From the NCBI GenBank assembly GCA_016182965.1, contig JACPFM010000142.1, forward strand, positions 1 to 40,148: 40,148 nt of DNA, given 5' to 3'. A program made the position numbers and the translations under genes. A model generated the notes under the pieces. That model saw only the letters and a list, made by a program, of their open reading frames with translations, ran no database searches and had not been told where the DNA came from. The stretch's first letter is position 1. The number at the start of each line of letters is the position of its first letter. The stretch comes from Deltaproteobacteria bacterium (GTDB taxonomy: Bacteria > Myxococcota_A > Polyangia > Polyangiales > JADJMO01). Below are positions 8,005-16,094 of the stretch, in pieces.

Positions 8005-11000
8005 TCAGTCGTCGTCGTGATAGCTCGTCGCCAGACCCGGCACCCAGCGCCCTCGCATGTTGTAGAGGATCCCGGTGACCTGTCCACCGAGCGGGTTGGA
8101 CGCGCCGGCGAGCAGCTGTCCCGCGTAGGTGTAGCCCACGCCAACGCTGAAGTTCGTCTTGAGGAACCCGCTGGCGTCATGCACCAGCGCGTGCTGATAG
8201 ACGGCGCCCTTCGGGAAGATGCTCGACAGGATCTGCGAGGTCGTGCCGCACCCGGCGCCGACCATGCCGCCGCACGGGTTCATCAACATCGCGTCGCCCG
8301 CGGAGATCCGGCCGCCGGACAGCTTCTGGACCGTGAGGCCGTACTGCTGGTGCGCCTCGCTGCCGAAGTGCCCGATCTCGTGTGCCTTGGTCCAGTCCGC
8401 CGCCCAGTCGGCGTCGGACGTCGCGCGCTGCGCCCAGTTGGCGCGATCCATCTCGGTGCACCGCCCGCCGCACATCGAGTCCATGTCCTTCTGGACCTTC
8501 TCGCTCATCTTGGCGAACGTCGGATCCTCGGACCACTCGGGATCGGTCACGTCGACGTCGGTCTCGCCCCATAGGCCGTGAATGATCGACTGCGCGGTGA
8601 ACGCCCAGCCGACCGCCTGCTTGATGCCTGGATCGAGCGGCGACAGCGGAGACGTCGCCGCGGCGACCGTCGCCGTCACGATGCCGCCGGCCAGGCCCGG
8701 CCCCGCGAGGAAGCCCGCGCCGAACGCGTAGCCGCCGCTGAAACCGAGCAGCACGCTGCCGATGGTCATGAGCGTGGGGTTCTCGAGCACGTACCCCGCG
8801 ATGGTCGCCGCCGCGCCGACGTACGCCATCGCGGTGACCCAGACCGGCGCGGTGGATGCGGCGACGGTGATCGCGGTCACCACCGCGGCGACGACCGGGA
8901 CGTGCCCCGTGGGATCCGCGTTGGAGATCGGGTTGTTGAGGACGTACGCATAGCGGTTGAACGCCTGCGGGTTGAGCGGATCGGGGACCACCGTGTCGGG
9001 CGTGAGGAACCGGCCGATCAGGGCGTCGTAGTACCGCGCGCCCATGTACGAGAGGCCGTGCTCGGCGTCGGTGCGGTGCCCGCCGAACTCCCACTCGTTG
9101 CCGACGGTGCCGCTCGTCGCCTCGCGGAAGCCGAACGGACGGTACTCGTAGCGTCGCGCCACGGCGCCGGAGGCGTCGGTGGTCAGGCGCACCGAGCTCA
9201 CGTGGTCGCGGTGGTGGTAGTACGTCGCGCCGTCCCAGCGGCGCTCGGCCACCAGCATCGACCCGGCGTAGTAGTACTTGGTCTCGGCGAGCCCGTTGAC
9301 CTTCTCGAGCAGCTGACCGAAGTACCGGATGACGCCGTTGACGCCGCTCTTCTCGACGCGGTTGCCGTGCACGTCGTACTGGAACGACGTGGTCTGGCCG
9401 TCGGAGTTGACGGAGGTGACGCGGTTCTCGGCGTCGTAGGTGTACGTGCGCCCATTGCCAGACAGCGTGTTGCCGTTGGCGTCGTAGACGAAGCTCGTGT
9501 TGATCGCGCCGGAGAGCGACGACACCGCGTGCTTGTGCGCCGGATCGGCGTAGGCGTACGTGCCGACACCGTCCTGCCCGGTCATGTTGCCGATGGCGTC
9601 ATAGGTGAACGACTGCCACGGCAGACCGTTCTTGCTCGCGCTCGTCAGCCGGTTCAGGTCGTCGTAGGCGAAGCCGGCCGACGTCGCGCCGTTGACGCCC
9701 GTGTACGTCATGGACGTCACGCGCGCAGCGGCGTCGTAGCCGTAGCTCGACTCGTAGAGCGTGCCACCGCCCAGGGTCACCCGCGCGCTCTGCAGCCACA
9801 GGCGCTTCTGGTCGTAGGTGTACGCGGTCGTGGTGCCGTTGGCGTAGGTGATGGTCGTGGGCTGGCCCGCCGCGTTGTACGTGAACGACGCGTAGCCCAT
9901 GGTCTGCAGCCGGCCGTCGGCGCCGTACGTGTAGGTCACGACCTCGCCGTCCGGATACGTCACCGTGCGCGGACGCCCCGCGGTGTCGAACCCGTACCGC
10001 ATCGTGAGGCACACGCCGGTCACGCAGCTGGTCGCGGTGGTCACGCGCCCGGCGAAGTCGTAGGTGAGGCTCTCGGACGAGGCGCCGTTGCTCACGGTGG
10101 TCGGCTTGCCGAGAGACGCGCCGTGCCAGGCCTCGTCGTAGGTCCAGCGGGACACCGCGCCGCCGGGCAGCGTCTTGGTCAGCATCCGCCCGAGCGCGTC
10201 GTACGCGAACGTGGTCGTCTGCCCCTTGGCGTCGGTCTGCGAGACGAGGTGACCGACCGCGTCGTACGCGTGGCTCCAGCACCCGAGGTCGGGATCGCAA
10301 TGCCCCGTCTTCCGGCCGAGCGAGTCCCAGGTGAACGAGGCGACGTTGCCCTTGGCGTCGGTCGTCTGGACGAGGTTGCCGAGCGCGTCGTAGCGATACA
10401 GCGTGGACAGGTACGTGGCCCCGAGCTTCTCGAGCACCTGGATGACCCGTCCGAGGCCGTCCTTGCGGGTCACCTTGGCGTGCCCGAGCTCATCGTACGT
10501 GGTGACCTGACCGTTCGCGTAGACGTGCTCGGCGACGGTGCCGTCCGGGTTGGTGACCGTGCGCAGCCGACCGGCGCCGTCGTACGCGAACACCTGGTAG
10601 GCCGGCGCCGCACCGGTCGCGTACGGGAGCGACGACATCCACACGCGGGCCGATGTGTCGCTGTAGACCGTCGACTTGCGGTAGCCGCCCTCTTCGACGG
10701 TGAGGTACGTGCGCCCGAGGCCGTCCTGGTAGACGTCCTTCCAGAGGCCGTCGGGGCTGCCGTCGGAGCGCGTCTCGCGCGTGCGCTGCAGGTTCGGGTT
10801 GCCCCAGTCGAGGTAGCTGTACTCGACCCACCCGCCGTCCGGCGAGGTGCGGCGGCGCGGTCGGGAGAGCGCGTCGTGCGTGAACGACGTCGTGTTGCCG
10901 TTCGCGTCCATCGACGACGTCATCACGCCGAGGGCGGCGTTCCACGCCTGCGACGAGCAGCGACCCATCGGATCGCACTTCTGCACCGGATACAGGTGGT

Positions 11001-14000
11001 ACGACGCGTCCCACGCGGTGGTCGACGTGTAGCCGAGCGCGTCGGTCTCCGACGTCTGGTTGCCCCACGCGTCGTAGCCGTAGCTGGTCTGCGAGTACCC
11101 GCCGGTCAGGCTGTTCCAGCCCTTCTTGCGGCGCAGCTCGCCGACGGTCGGCGCGGCGGCGTAGGAGCCGTTCGCGTCGTACTCGTAGAGCGTCTGGCGC
11201 TTCAGCGCGCCGGCGGTCCCGATGCCCTCGTAGACGTTCTCGTACGCGGGCTTCGCGACGATGTACGCGGCGCCGTTCGGGGAGTAGCCGCGCACCGTGG
11301 TGCGCTCGTCGCCCGCGGCGTCGTAGTCGCCCCACTCCTTCGTCTGGATGGCGTTGCCGTACGCGTCGTACCCGATCTGCGTCAGCACGCGGCGGCAGGT
11401 CGACCCGAGGTTGCACTCGTAGTCCCACCGGTCGGTCATGACCGACGTGTAGGGAGCGGTCGCGTTCTCCGCGTACCCGTAGCTCGAGTAGCTGTAGATC
11501 GCCCCGGTGGCGCTTCGGTAATAGGTGGTCTCGGGCTTCGAGATGCACCCGACGTGCTGGTGGTAGTACGTCTCGGTGTAGTCGCCCGCGGCGTCGATGA
11601 CGCCGGTGACCTTGCGGAAGCCGAGGAACCGGCGCTCGTTGCTCGACCACAGGCCGCCCTCGTAGCGGTAGCTGGTCGTGCCGGAGGCGCCGCGTCCGTC
11701 GGAGGTGGTCAGCGTGGCGACGGTCTGCACGACCGGCGGGTTGTTGGTGTTCGCCCACGCGGTGGACGGCCGGTAGCCGACGCTCGTCGACCCGCCGAGG
11801 CCATTCGAGATCCACGTGAGCACGTCGCGACCGGCGACGAAGCGCGCGGCCTCGCGGTGCCCCTCGCACCCGGCGTTGTACCAGCCGGTGCACTCCCAGA
11901 GCTGCCACAGCACGTCGACCGCGCCGTCGCCGTCGAGATCGACGAGCTCGAGGCCGCCCTGCCCCTTCCCGGCGCCGTCCCACATGGTGAAGTAGCCGCC
12001 GGTCGGAGGCGCCACGCCGGCGTTCCAGCCGGTGCCGGTCGAGAGCCACGTCTCGCGGTGCGCCTGGCAGCCGTCGCCGTACCAGCCGACGCACTCCCAC
12101 AGCGACCAGATCAGATCGCTCTTGCCGTCGCCGTTCACGTCGCCGAGGCGCAGGCCACCGTCGGCGTAGCCGGCGCCGTCGTTCATCGCGAAGTAGCCGC
12201 CGCCCGCGGGCGCCGCGCCGGCGATCCAGGAGCGCCCCGTCGAGAGCCACGTCTCGCGGTGCGCCTGACAACCGTCGCCGAACCAGCCGACGCACTCCCA
12301 GAGCGACCACACCAGATCGGCCTTGCCGTCGCCGTTCACGTCGGCGAGGCGCAGGCCGCCGTCGCCGTAGCCGGCGCCGTCGTTCATCGCGAAGTAGCCG
12401 CCGCCCGCGGGCGCTGCGCCGGCCGTCCAGCCGTCGCCGGTCGAGAGCCAGGTCTCCTTGTGCGCGGCGCACCCGTCGCCGTACCAGCCGTTGCACTCCC
12501 ACAGCGACCAGACGAGATCGGCCTTGCCGTCGCCGTTCACGTCGGCGAGGCGCAGGCCGCCGTCGCCGTTGCCGGCGCCGTCGTTCATCGCGAAGTAGCC
12601 GCCGCCCGGAGGTGCGGCGCCCTGCACCCAGCCGCTACCAGTCGACAGCCAGGTCTCGCGGTGCGCCTCGCAGCCGGCGTTGTACCAGCCGGTGCACTCC
12701 CGCTGCGACCAGATCAGATCGGACTTGCCGTCGCCGTTGACGTCCGCGACCCGGAGACCGCCGTCCATGCGACCGGCGCCGTCGTGCAGCACGAAGTCGC
12801 CGGGCGGCGCCGCGCCCTGCACCCAACCGGTGCCGGTCGAGAGCCATGTCTCGCGGTGCGCCTCGCAGCCGGCGTTGTACCAGCCGGTGCACTCCCACTG
12901 CGACCAGATCAGATCGGACTTGCCGTCGCCGTTGACGTCCGCGACCCGGAGACCGCCGTCCATGCGACCGGCGCCGTCGTGCAGCACGAAGTAGCCGCCG
13001 GTCGGCGGCGTCGCGCCGAGCGCCCAGCCGCTCGCCTTGTTCAGCCAGAGCTCGCGGTGCGCCTCGCACCCGGAGTTGTACCAGCCCTGGCACTCCCACA
13101 TCATCCAGAGCACGTCGGTGCGACCGTCGCCGTCGAAATCTCCGAAGCGCACGCCGCCGTCGTCCGGACCGCCGCCGGACCAGCCCGAAGCGGCGCCGTC
13201 CCACAGGCGCGACCACATGCCCGAAGGCGGCGCGGACGCGCCGGAGACCGAGAGCGCGCCCGCGTCGTAGCCGAAGGTCATCGCCGGCAGCGCGGAGCCG
13301 CTCAGGATGTTGCCGCTGCCATCGACGGCGGCGTCGGTGCCGAACTGCTGCACGCTCGCGAGCAGCGAATTCGAGGTGCTCGCGCTCGTCGTGTAGGAGA
13401 GCTTGTAGGCGCGGGCGCGCGCGCCCGACACCGTCACGTCGATCGACTTGAGTCGGTAGTTGGTGCGCCCGATCGACGCGCCGGTCGCGAAGGTGATCGG
13501 ATCGGGCCGGGCCTCGCGGTAGAAGCGGATCGACGTGCCGTTGTAGCTGATGCTGTCCGGGTAGCAGTCAGCGCCCGGATCGCACCACCACCCGTAGCTG
13601 ACCGCGTTGCCGTGGGTGTCGGCGACGCTCGAGAGCCCCCAGCGGAAGATGCCGGGGCCGGCGTCGTAGACCGGCACGTAGAGCGAGCGCGTGCCGTCCT
13701 TCTGCCAGACGGTCCACGTGTTCGACGGCGCGTCGAAGCGGATCTTCCCGTAGCTCTCGATCTTGGTCGAGTGCGTGCCGCCCGTCATGCAGCTCGGGCT
13801 GCTCGAGCCCGACGCGCACGGCACCAGCTCCTGTCCGTCGAAGTAGAAGACGTCGGTCGCGTCGTACTTGGGCGCGCCCGCGCCCTTGCTCGCGCGCGTG
13901 ATCGATCCGAAGCCGGAGATCGACCAACCCGCGCCGGCGAGGCCGTTGCCCGCGCTCGACGTGTAGGCGAGCTTCACCCGTGGCTCGAGCGCGTGAAACT

Positions 14001-14154
14001 TCGGCACCTCGATCGGCACCTCGGTGCCGAAGCTGCCGTAGAACGAGTCGACGTTCCCGGACGACTCGGCATTCGCGTCCGGGATCGACAGGCCGACCAC
14101 CGCGACGAGCGCGGCGGCGAACGAGACGAGGAGCTTCGGCGAGCGAGCGAGCAT
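8005..14154 (-). CDS. Giant secreted SpvB/FG-GAP/RHS-repeat protein with metallopeptidase-like C-terminus
   Basis: A 2049-aa exported protein. Residues 1-29 are a signal peptide (cleavage after ANA). An SpvB/TcaC-like domain follows (about 33-330: SFYGSFGTEVPIEVP, LAYTSSAGNGLAGAGWSI). Seven FG-GAP/VCBS-type repeats with DxDGDGxxD Ca-binding loops run from D339 to D739. RHS/YD repeats (YDAxGN) span about 870-1690, ending in the RHS core motif GLSYMGARYYDALIGRFLTPD (about residue 1700) and NRYAYVLNNPISNADPTGH. The variable C-terminus (about 1750-2049) has a hydrophobic stretch, then HEIGHFGSEAH (H1925-H1935, nt 8350-8382), and later LMNP (M1958). That spacing fits a metzincin-like zinc site and Met-turn; this is an inference. 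The start has GGAGG at 14166-14162. The N-terminal half resembles Tc-toxin B/SpvB scaffolds and the RHS part a toxin cage. No PAAR/VgrG domain is present, so export is by Sec. Confidence 0.93.
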   Translation of the reverse strand: MLARSPKLLVSFAAALVAVVGLSIPDANAESSGNVDSFYGSFGTEVPIEVPKFHALEPRVKLAYTSSAGNGLAGAGWSISGFGSITRASKGAGAPKYDATDVFYFDGQELVPCASGSSSPSCMTGGTHSTKIESYGKIRFDAPSNTWTVWQKDGTRSLYVPVYDAGPGIFRWGLSSVADTHGNAVSYGWWCDPGADCYPDSISYNGTSIRFYREARPDPITFATGASIGRTNYRLKSIDVTVSGARARAYKLSYTTSASTSNSLLASVQQFGTDAAVDGSGNILSGSALPAMTFGYDAGALSVSGASAPPSGMWSRLWDGAASGWSGGGPDDGGVRFGDFDGDGRTDVLWMMWECQGWYNSGCEAHRELWLNKASGWALGATPPTGGYFVLHDGAGRMDGGLRVADVNGDGKSDLIWSQWECTGWYNAGCEAHRETWLSTGTGWVQGAAPPGDFVLHDGAGRMDGGLRVADVNGDGKSDLIWSQRECTGWYNAGCEAHRETWLSTGSGWVQGAAPPGGGYFAMNDGAGNGDGGLRLADVNGDGKADLVWSLWECNGWYGDGCAAHKETWLSTGDGWTAGAAPAGGGYFAMNDGAGYGDGGLRLADVNGDGKADLVWSLWECVGWFGDGCQAHRETWLSTGRSWIAGAAPAGGGYFAMNDGAGYADGGLRLGDVNGDGKSDLIWSLWECVGWYGDGCQAHRETWLSTGTGWNAGVAPPTGGYFTMWDGAGKGQGGLELVDLDGDGAVDVLWQLWECTGWYNAGCEGHREAARFVAGRDVLTWISNGLGGSTSVGYRPSTAWANTNNPPVVQTVATLTTSDGRGASGTTSYRYEGGLWSSNERRFLGFRKVTGVIDAAGDYTETYYHQHVGCISKPETTYYRSATGAIYSYSSYGYAENATAPYTSVMTDRWDYECNLGSTCRRVLTQIGYDAYGNAIQTKEWGDYDAAGDERTTVRGYSPNGAAYIVAKPAYENVYEGIGTAGALKRQTLYEYDANGSYAAAPTVGELRRKKGWNSLTGGYSQTSYGYDAWGNQTSETDALGYTSTTAWDASYHLYPVQKCDPMGRCSSQAWNAALGVMTSSMDANGNTTSFTHDALSRPRRRTSPDGGWVEYSYLDWGNPNLQRTRETRSDGSPDGLWKDVYQDGLGRTYLTVEEGGYRKSTVYSDTSARVWMSSLPYATGAAPAYQVFAYDGAGRLRTVTNPDGTVAEHVYANGQVTTYDELGHAKVTRKDGLGRVIQVLEKLGATYLSTLYRYDALGNLVQTTDAKGNVASFTWDSLGRKTGHCDPDLGCWSHAYDAVGHLVSQTDAKGQTTTFAYDALGRMLTKTLPGGAVSRWTYDEAWHGASLGKPTTVSNGASSESLTYDFAGRVTTATSCVTGVCLTMRYGFDTAGRPRTVTYPDGEVVTYTYGADGRLQTMGYASFTYNAAGQPTTITYANGTTTAYTYDQKRLWLQSARVTLGGGTLYESSYGYDAAARVTSMTYTGVNGATSAGFAYDDLNRLTSASKNGLPWQSFTYDAIGNMTGQDGVGTYAYADPAHKHAVSSLSGAINTSFVYDANGNTLSGNGRTYTYDAENRVTSVNSDGQTTSFQYDVHGNRVEKSGVNGVIRYFGQLLEKVNGLAETKYYYAGSMLVAERRWDGATYYHHRDHVSSVRLTTDASGAVARRYEYRPFGFREATSGTVGNEWEFGGHRTDAEHGLSYMGARYYDALIGRFLTPDTVVPDPLNPQAFNRYAYVLNNPISNADPTGHVPVVAAVVTAITVAASTAPVWVTAMAYVGAAATIAGYVLENPTLMTIGSVLLGFSGGYAFGAGFLAGPGLAGGIVTATVAAATSPLSPLDPGIKQAVGWAFTAQSIIHGLWGETDVDVTDPEWSEDPTFAKMSEKVQKDMDSMCGGRCTEMDRANWAQRATSDADWAADWTKAHEIGHFGSEAHQQYGLTVQKLSGGRISAGDAMLMNPCGGMVGAGCGTTSQILSSIFPKGAVYQHALVHDASGFLKTNFSVGVGYTYAGQLLAGASNPLGGQVTGILYNMRGRWVPGLATSYHDDD
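11860..13165 (-). repeat. Seven-copy 201-bp tandem repeat encoding Cys-bearing FG-GAP units
   Basis: The coding repeat has a 67-codon period (one unit is two codons shorter). Ca-binding loops D-x-[ND]-GDG lie at residues 339 to 739. Each loop is followed by a conserved block of the form E-C-x-G-W-[YF]-x-x-G-C-x-x-H, for example WECTGWYNAGCEAHRE, then TWLS-G and GGYF-M-DGAG. Copies are highly similar in DNA: 12661-12797 and 12856-12992 differ at one base over 137 bp, pointing to recent duplication or gene conversion. Canonical FG-GAP repeats do not carry this paired-Cys insert. Confidence 0.9.
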
Positions 14155-14402
14155 GAGGGCGCCTCCGGGCGGACCGGTGGACAGCGTCTCGAAACGCGTC
14201 GTTGACGAGAATCAACGAAAGTCGATCGACATGAAGCCCGTCGCGTTGGACGCATCGCGTCGTCAGGCGCGATGACGCAGCCGCCACGCGACCAGCCCTG
14301 CGACGGCCGACGCGAGCAACGCCAACACCGCGCGCTCCCGTCGCGCCCCCCAGGCGCCGGATGGATCGAGCGTCGCCGTGGCGTCCGGGGTACGGCGGGG
14401 CG

Positions 14403-15005
14403 ATGCGCGCGCTGCGTGAAGAGGACCTCCGCGGCTACGAGTTCCACCCGGTCGTGCGGCTGCCGCCCGGCTACGAGGTGTTCGACTTCACGCACGGCTA
14501 CGATCCCGCGCGCGCCCTCGCCTCGCCCTTCGGCGTCGGTCGCTACGACGAGCGGCGCGTTGGCATGTACGAGACCGAGCTCTTCTCGGGCGTGCGAAAC
14601 GTGCACGTCGGCGTCGACCTCGGCGCGCCCGTCGGCGAGCCGGTGCACGCGTTCTTCGACGGCGAGGTGCACCTGTTCGGGTACAACGCCGCGCCGGGCG
14701 ACTACGGCTACACGCTGATCACCCACCACGTCCTCGCTGGTCGCGACGTGTGGGCGCTCCACGGTCACCTCTCGGCGGGCTCGATCGAGGGCAAACGCGA
14801 AGGGCGAGAGATCAGCCGCGGCGAGGTCATCGCGTGGATCGGCGATCGCCACGAGAACGGCGGGTGGAACCCGCACCTGCACTTCCAGCTGTCGCTCGTG
14901 CGCCCCGAGGTGCCGGATCTACCGGGCGTCGTCACCGAGGCCGATCGCGCCGAGGCGCTCGTCCTCTACCCCGATCCGCGCCTCGTGCTCGGCCCGCTGT
15001 ACTGA
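14403..15005 (+). CDS. M23-family (LytM-type) metallopeptidase
   Basis: A 200-aa protein with the M23 peptidase fold. Zinc ligands are visible as HVGVDLGAP (His and Asp of HxxxD) and the second His of HLHFQ, with the catalytic HGH (LHGHLS) between them and the G-x-x-IAWIGD strand that precedes HxH. M23 enzymes cut glycine or cross-link peptide bonds in peptidoglycan. The N-terminal 50 residues are not a recognisable signal peptide, so the enzyme is either cytosolic or exported by another route. Standalone M23 proteins of this type are often found beside metabolic genes and may not be cell-wall hydrolases. Start at the ATG 14403; an upstream in-frame ATG at 14361 adds 14 unlikely residues. The 248-bp divergent gap to the RHS gene holds a GTCGATCGAC palindrome (14221-14230) and a CGTTGA/TCAACG inverted repeat (14200-14217). 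Confidence 0.88.
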   Translation: MRALREEDLRGYEFHPVVRLPPGYEVFDFTHGYDPARALASPFGVGRYDERRVGMYETELFSGVRNVHVGVDLGAPVGEPVHAFFDGEVHLFGYNAAPGDYGYTLITHHVLAGRDVWALHGHLSAGSIEGKREGREISRGEVIAWIGDRHENGGWNPHLHFQLSLVRPEVPDLPGVVTEADRAEALVLYPDPRLVLGPLY

Positions 15006-15029
15006 CCGCGCCGCTTCGTGGCCGGCCTG

Positions 15030-15063
15030 CGCGACCGCGGCCGAGGTCAGCCGACTGGTCGCG
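15030..15063. terminator. Hairpin after the M23 gene
   Basis: Perfect 7-bp arms CGCGACC/GGTCGCG separated by 20 nt lie 25 bp past the M23 stop codon. There is no T-run, so it is at best a weak or Rho-assisted terminator. Confidence 0.25.
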
Positions 15064-15140
15064 TACTTGCGGACGACGGCGATCGCGATGCGGTCGCGAC
15101 GGCTCGATGCGCTTCGTGGGCGCGGCGACGCCTCCCTGGT

Positions 15141-15992
15141 ATGGTCGCCGCCGTGTGGCGCTGGATCTGCCTCGCGGCTCTCTCGCTGACCTGCGCCTGC
15201 CGCGGGGAGCAGGTCGAGACGACCAACGACGCGAAGGTCGACGCGGACGTCGACGTGACGAATGCCGAGACGGGCTCCGACGCTTCGAGCGAGGCCGACG
15301 CGCCCGGAACGCCCGACGGCGACGCGCCGCCATCCGGTGACTGCGGCGCCGTGCGCGGCGGCCCGATGGTGCGCGTCACAGGCTTCTGCATCGACAAGAC
15401 CGAGGTGACCCGGCGCGCGTTCAACGAGTACCTCGCCGACCCGAAGCACCTCGATCACAAGCCCTCGTTCTGCGGGTGGAACACCACCGACGAGGCGCCC
15501 GAGCTCAACGGGGCGAGCCTCGATCTGCCGGTGGGCATGGTGAATTTCTGCGACGCGGCGACGTTCTGCGCGTGGGCCGGCAAGCGCCTGTGCGGGAGCA
15601 TCGACGGCGGCATGAACGCGCCCGCGGCCTACAAGGACCCGAGCAAGAGCGAGTGGTTCCACGTGTGCAGCGCGGGCGGCGCGCAGACCTACGCGTATCC
15701 GGGCGCCTACGACGCCGCCCGCTGCTACAGCCAGACCATCACGGTCGGACCGGTCGGCGCGAAGGCGGAGTGCTCGGGCGCCACCATGCCCTTCTCGCAG
15801 GTCGTCGATCTGAGCGGCAACGTGAAGGAGTGGGAGAGCTCGTGCGACGGATCGGCGCCCGCCCGCACCACCGGCTGCCGCGTCCGCGGCGGCGCCTACG
15901 CAGACGGCACGGCGACGACCTGCGGCGAGGACCTGTCGGCGGCCGCCGAGACACGCCTGCCCGGCTACGGGTTCCGCTGCTGTAAGGATTGA
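15141..15992 (+). CDS. Lipoprotein with SUMF1/formylglycine-generating-enzyme-like domain
   Basis: A 283-aa probable lipoprotein. A short hydrophobic leader ends in TCAC (Cys 18 or 20). An acidic Asp/Ala/Ser/Thr-rich linker follows (about residues 25-70), then a SUMF1 fold: FCIDKTEVTRRAFNEYL, FCAWAGKRLC, the hallmark DLSGNVKEWE, RVRGGAY and the terminal GFRCC. The paired catalytic cysteines of true formylglycine-generating enzymes (a C-x4-C block after RGGS) are not seen at the expected place. A binding role, or a different chemistry, is therefore more likely than sulfatase maturation. There are many Cys residues, consistent with disulfides outside the cytoplasm. The start at 15141 gives the lipoprotein leader; the longer frame from 15018 adds Arg-rich residues that would bury it. 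Confidence 0.85.
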   Translation: MVAAVWRWICLAALSLTCACRGEQVETTNDAKVDADVDVTNAETGSDASSEADAPGTPDGDAPPSGDCGAVRGGPMVRVTGFCIDKTEVTRRAFNEYLADPKHLDHKPSFCGWNTTDEAPELNGASLDLPVGMVNFCDAATFCAWAGKRLCGSIDGGMNAPAAYKDPSKSEWFHVCSAGGAQTYAYPGAYDAARCYSQTITVGPVGAKAECSGATMPFSQVVDLSGNVKEWESSCDGSAPARTTGCRVRGGAYADGTATTCGEDLSAAAETRLPGYGFRCCKD

Positions 15993-16094
15993 GGCATGAC
16001 ATGAGTCGACCAGCTGGTTCGTAGCCGCGAACGCGACCGTGGCGCGCTCTCCAGGTCCCGGTCGCGACGGGCGGGACCGCACCCGGCACGGAAG

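Noticed and set aside
8578..14205. An 1875-codon plus-strand frame antisense to the RHS gene
   Set aside because: Its product is Arg/Val/Ala-rich without domains and follows the periodicity of the real gene on the other strand; such frames are common at this GC content.
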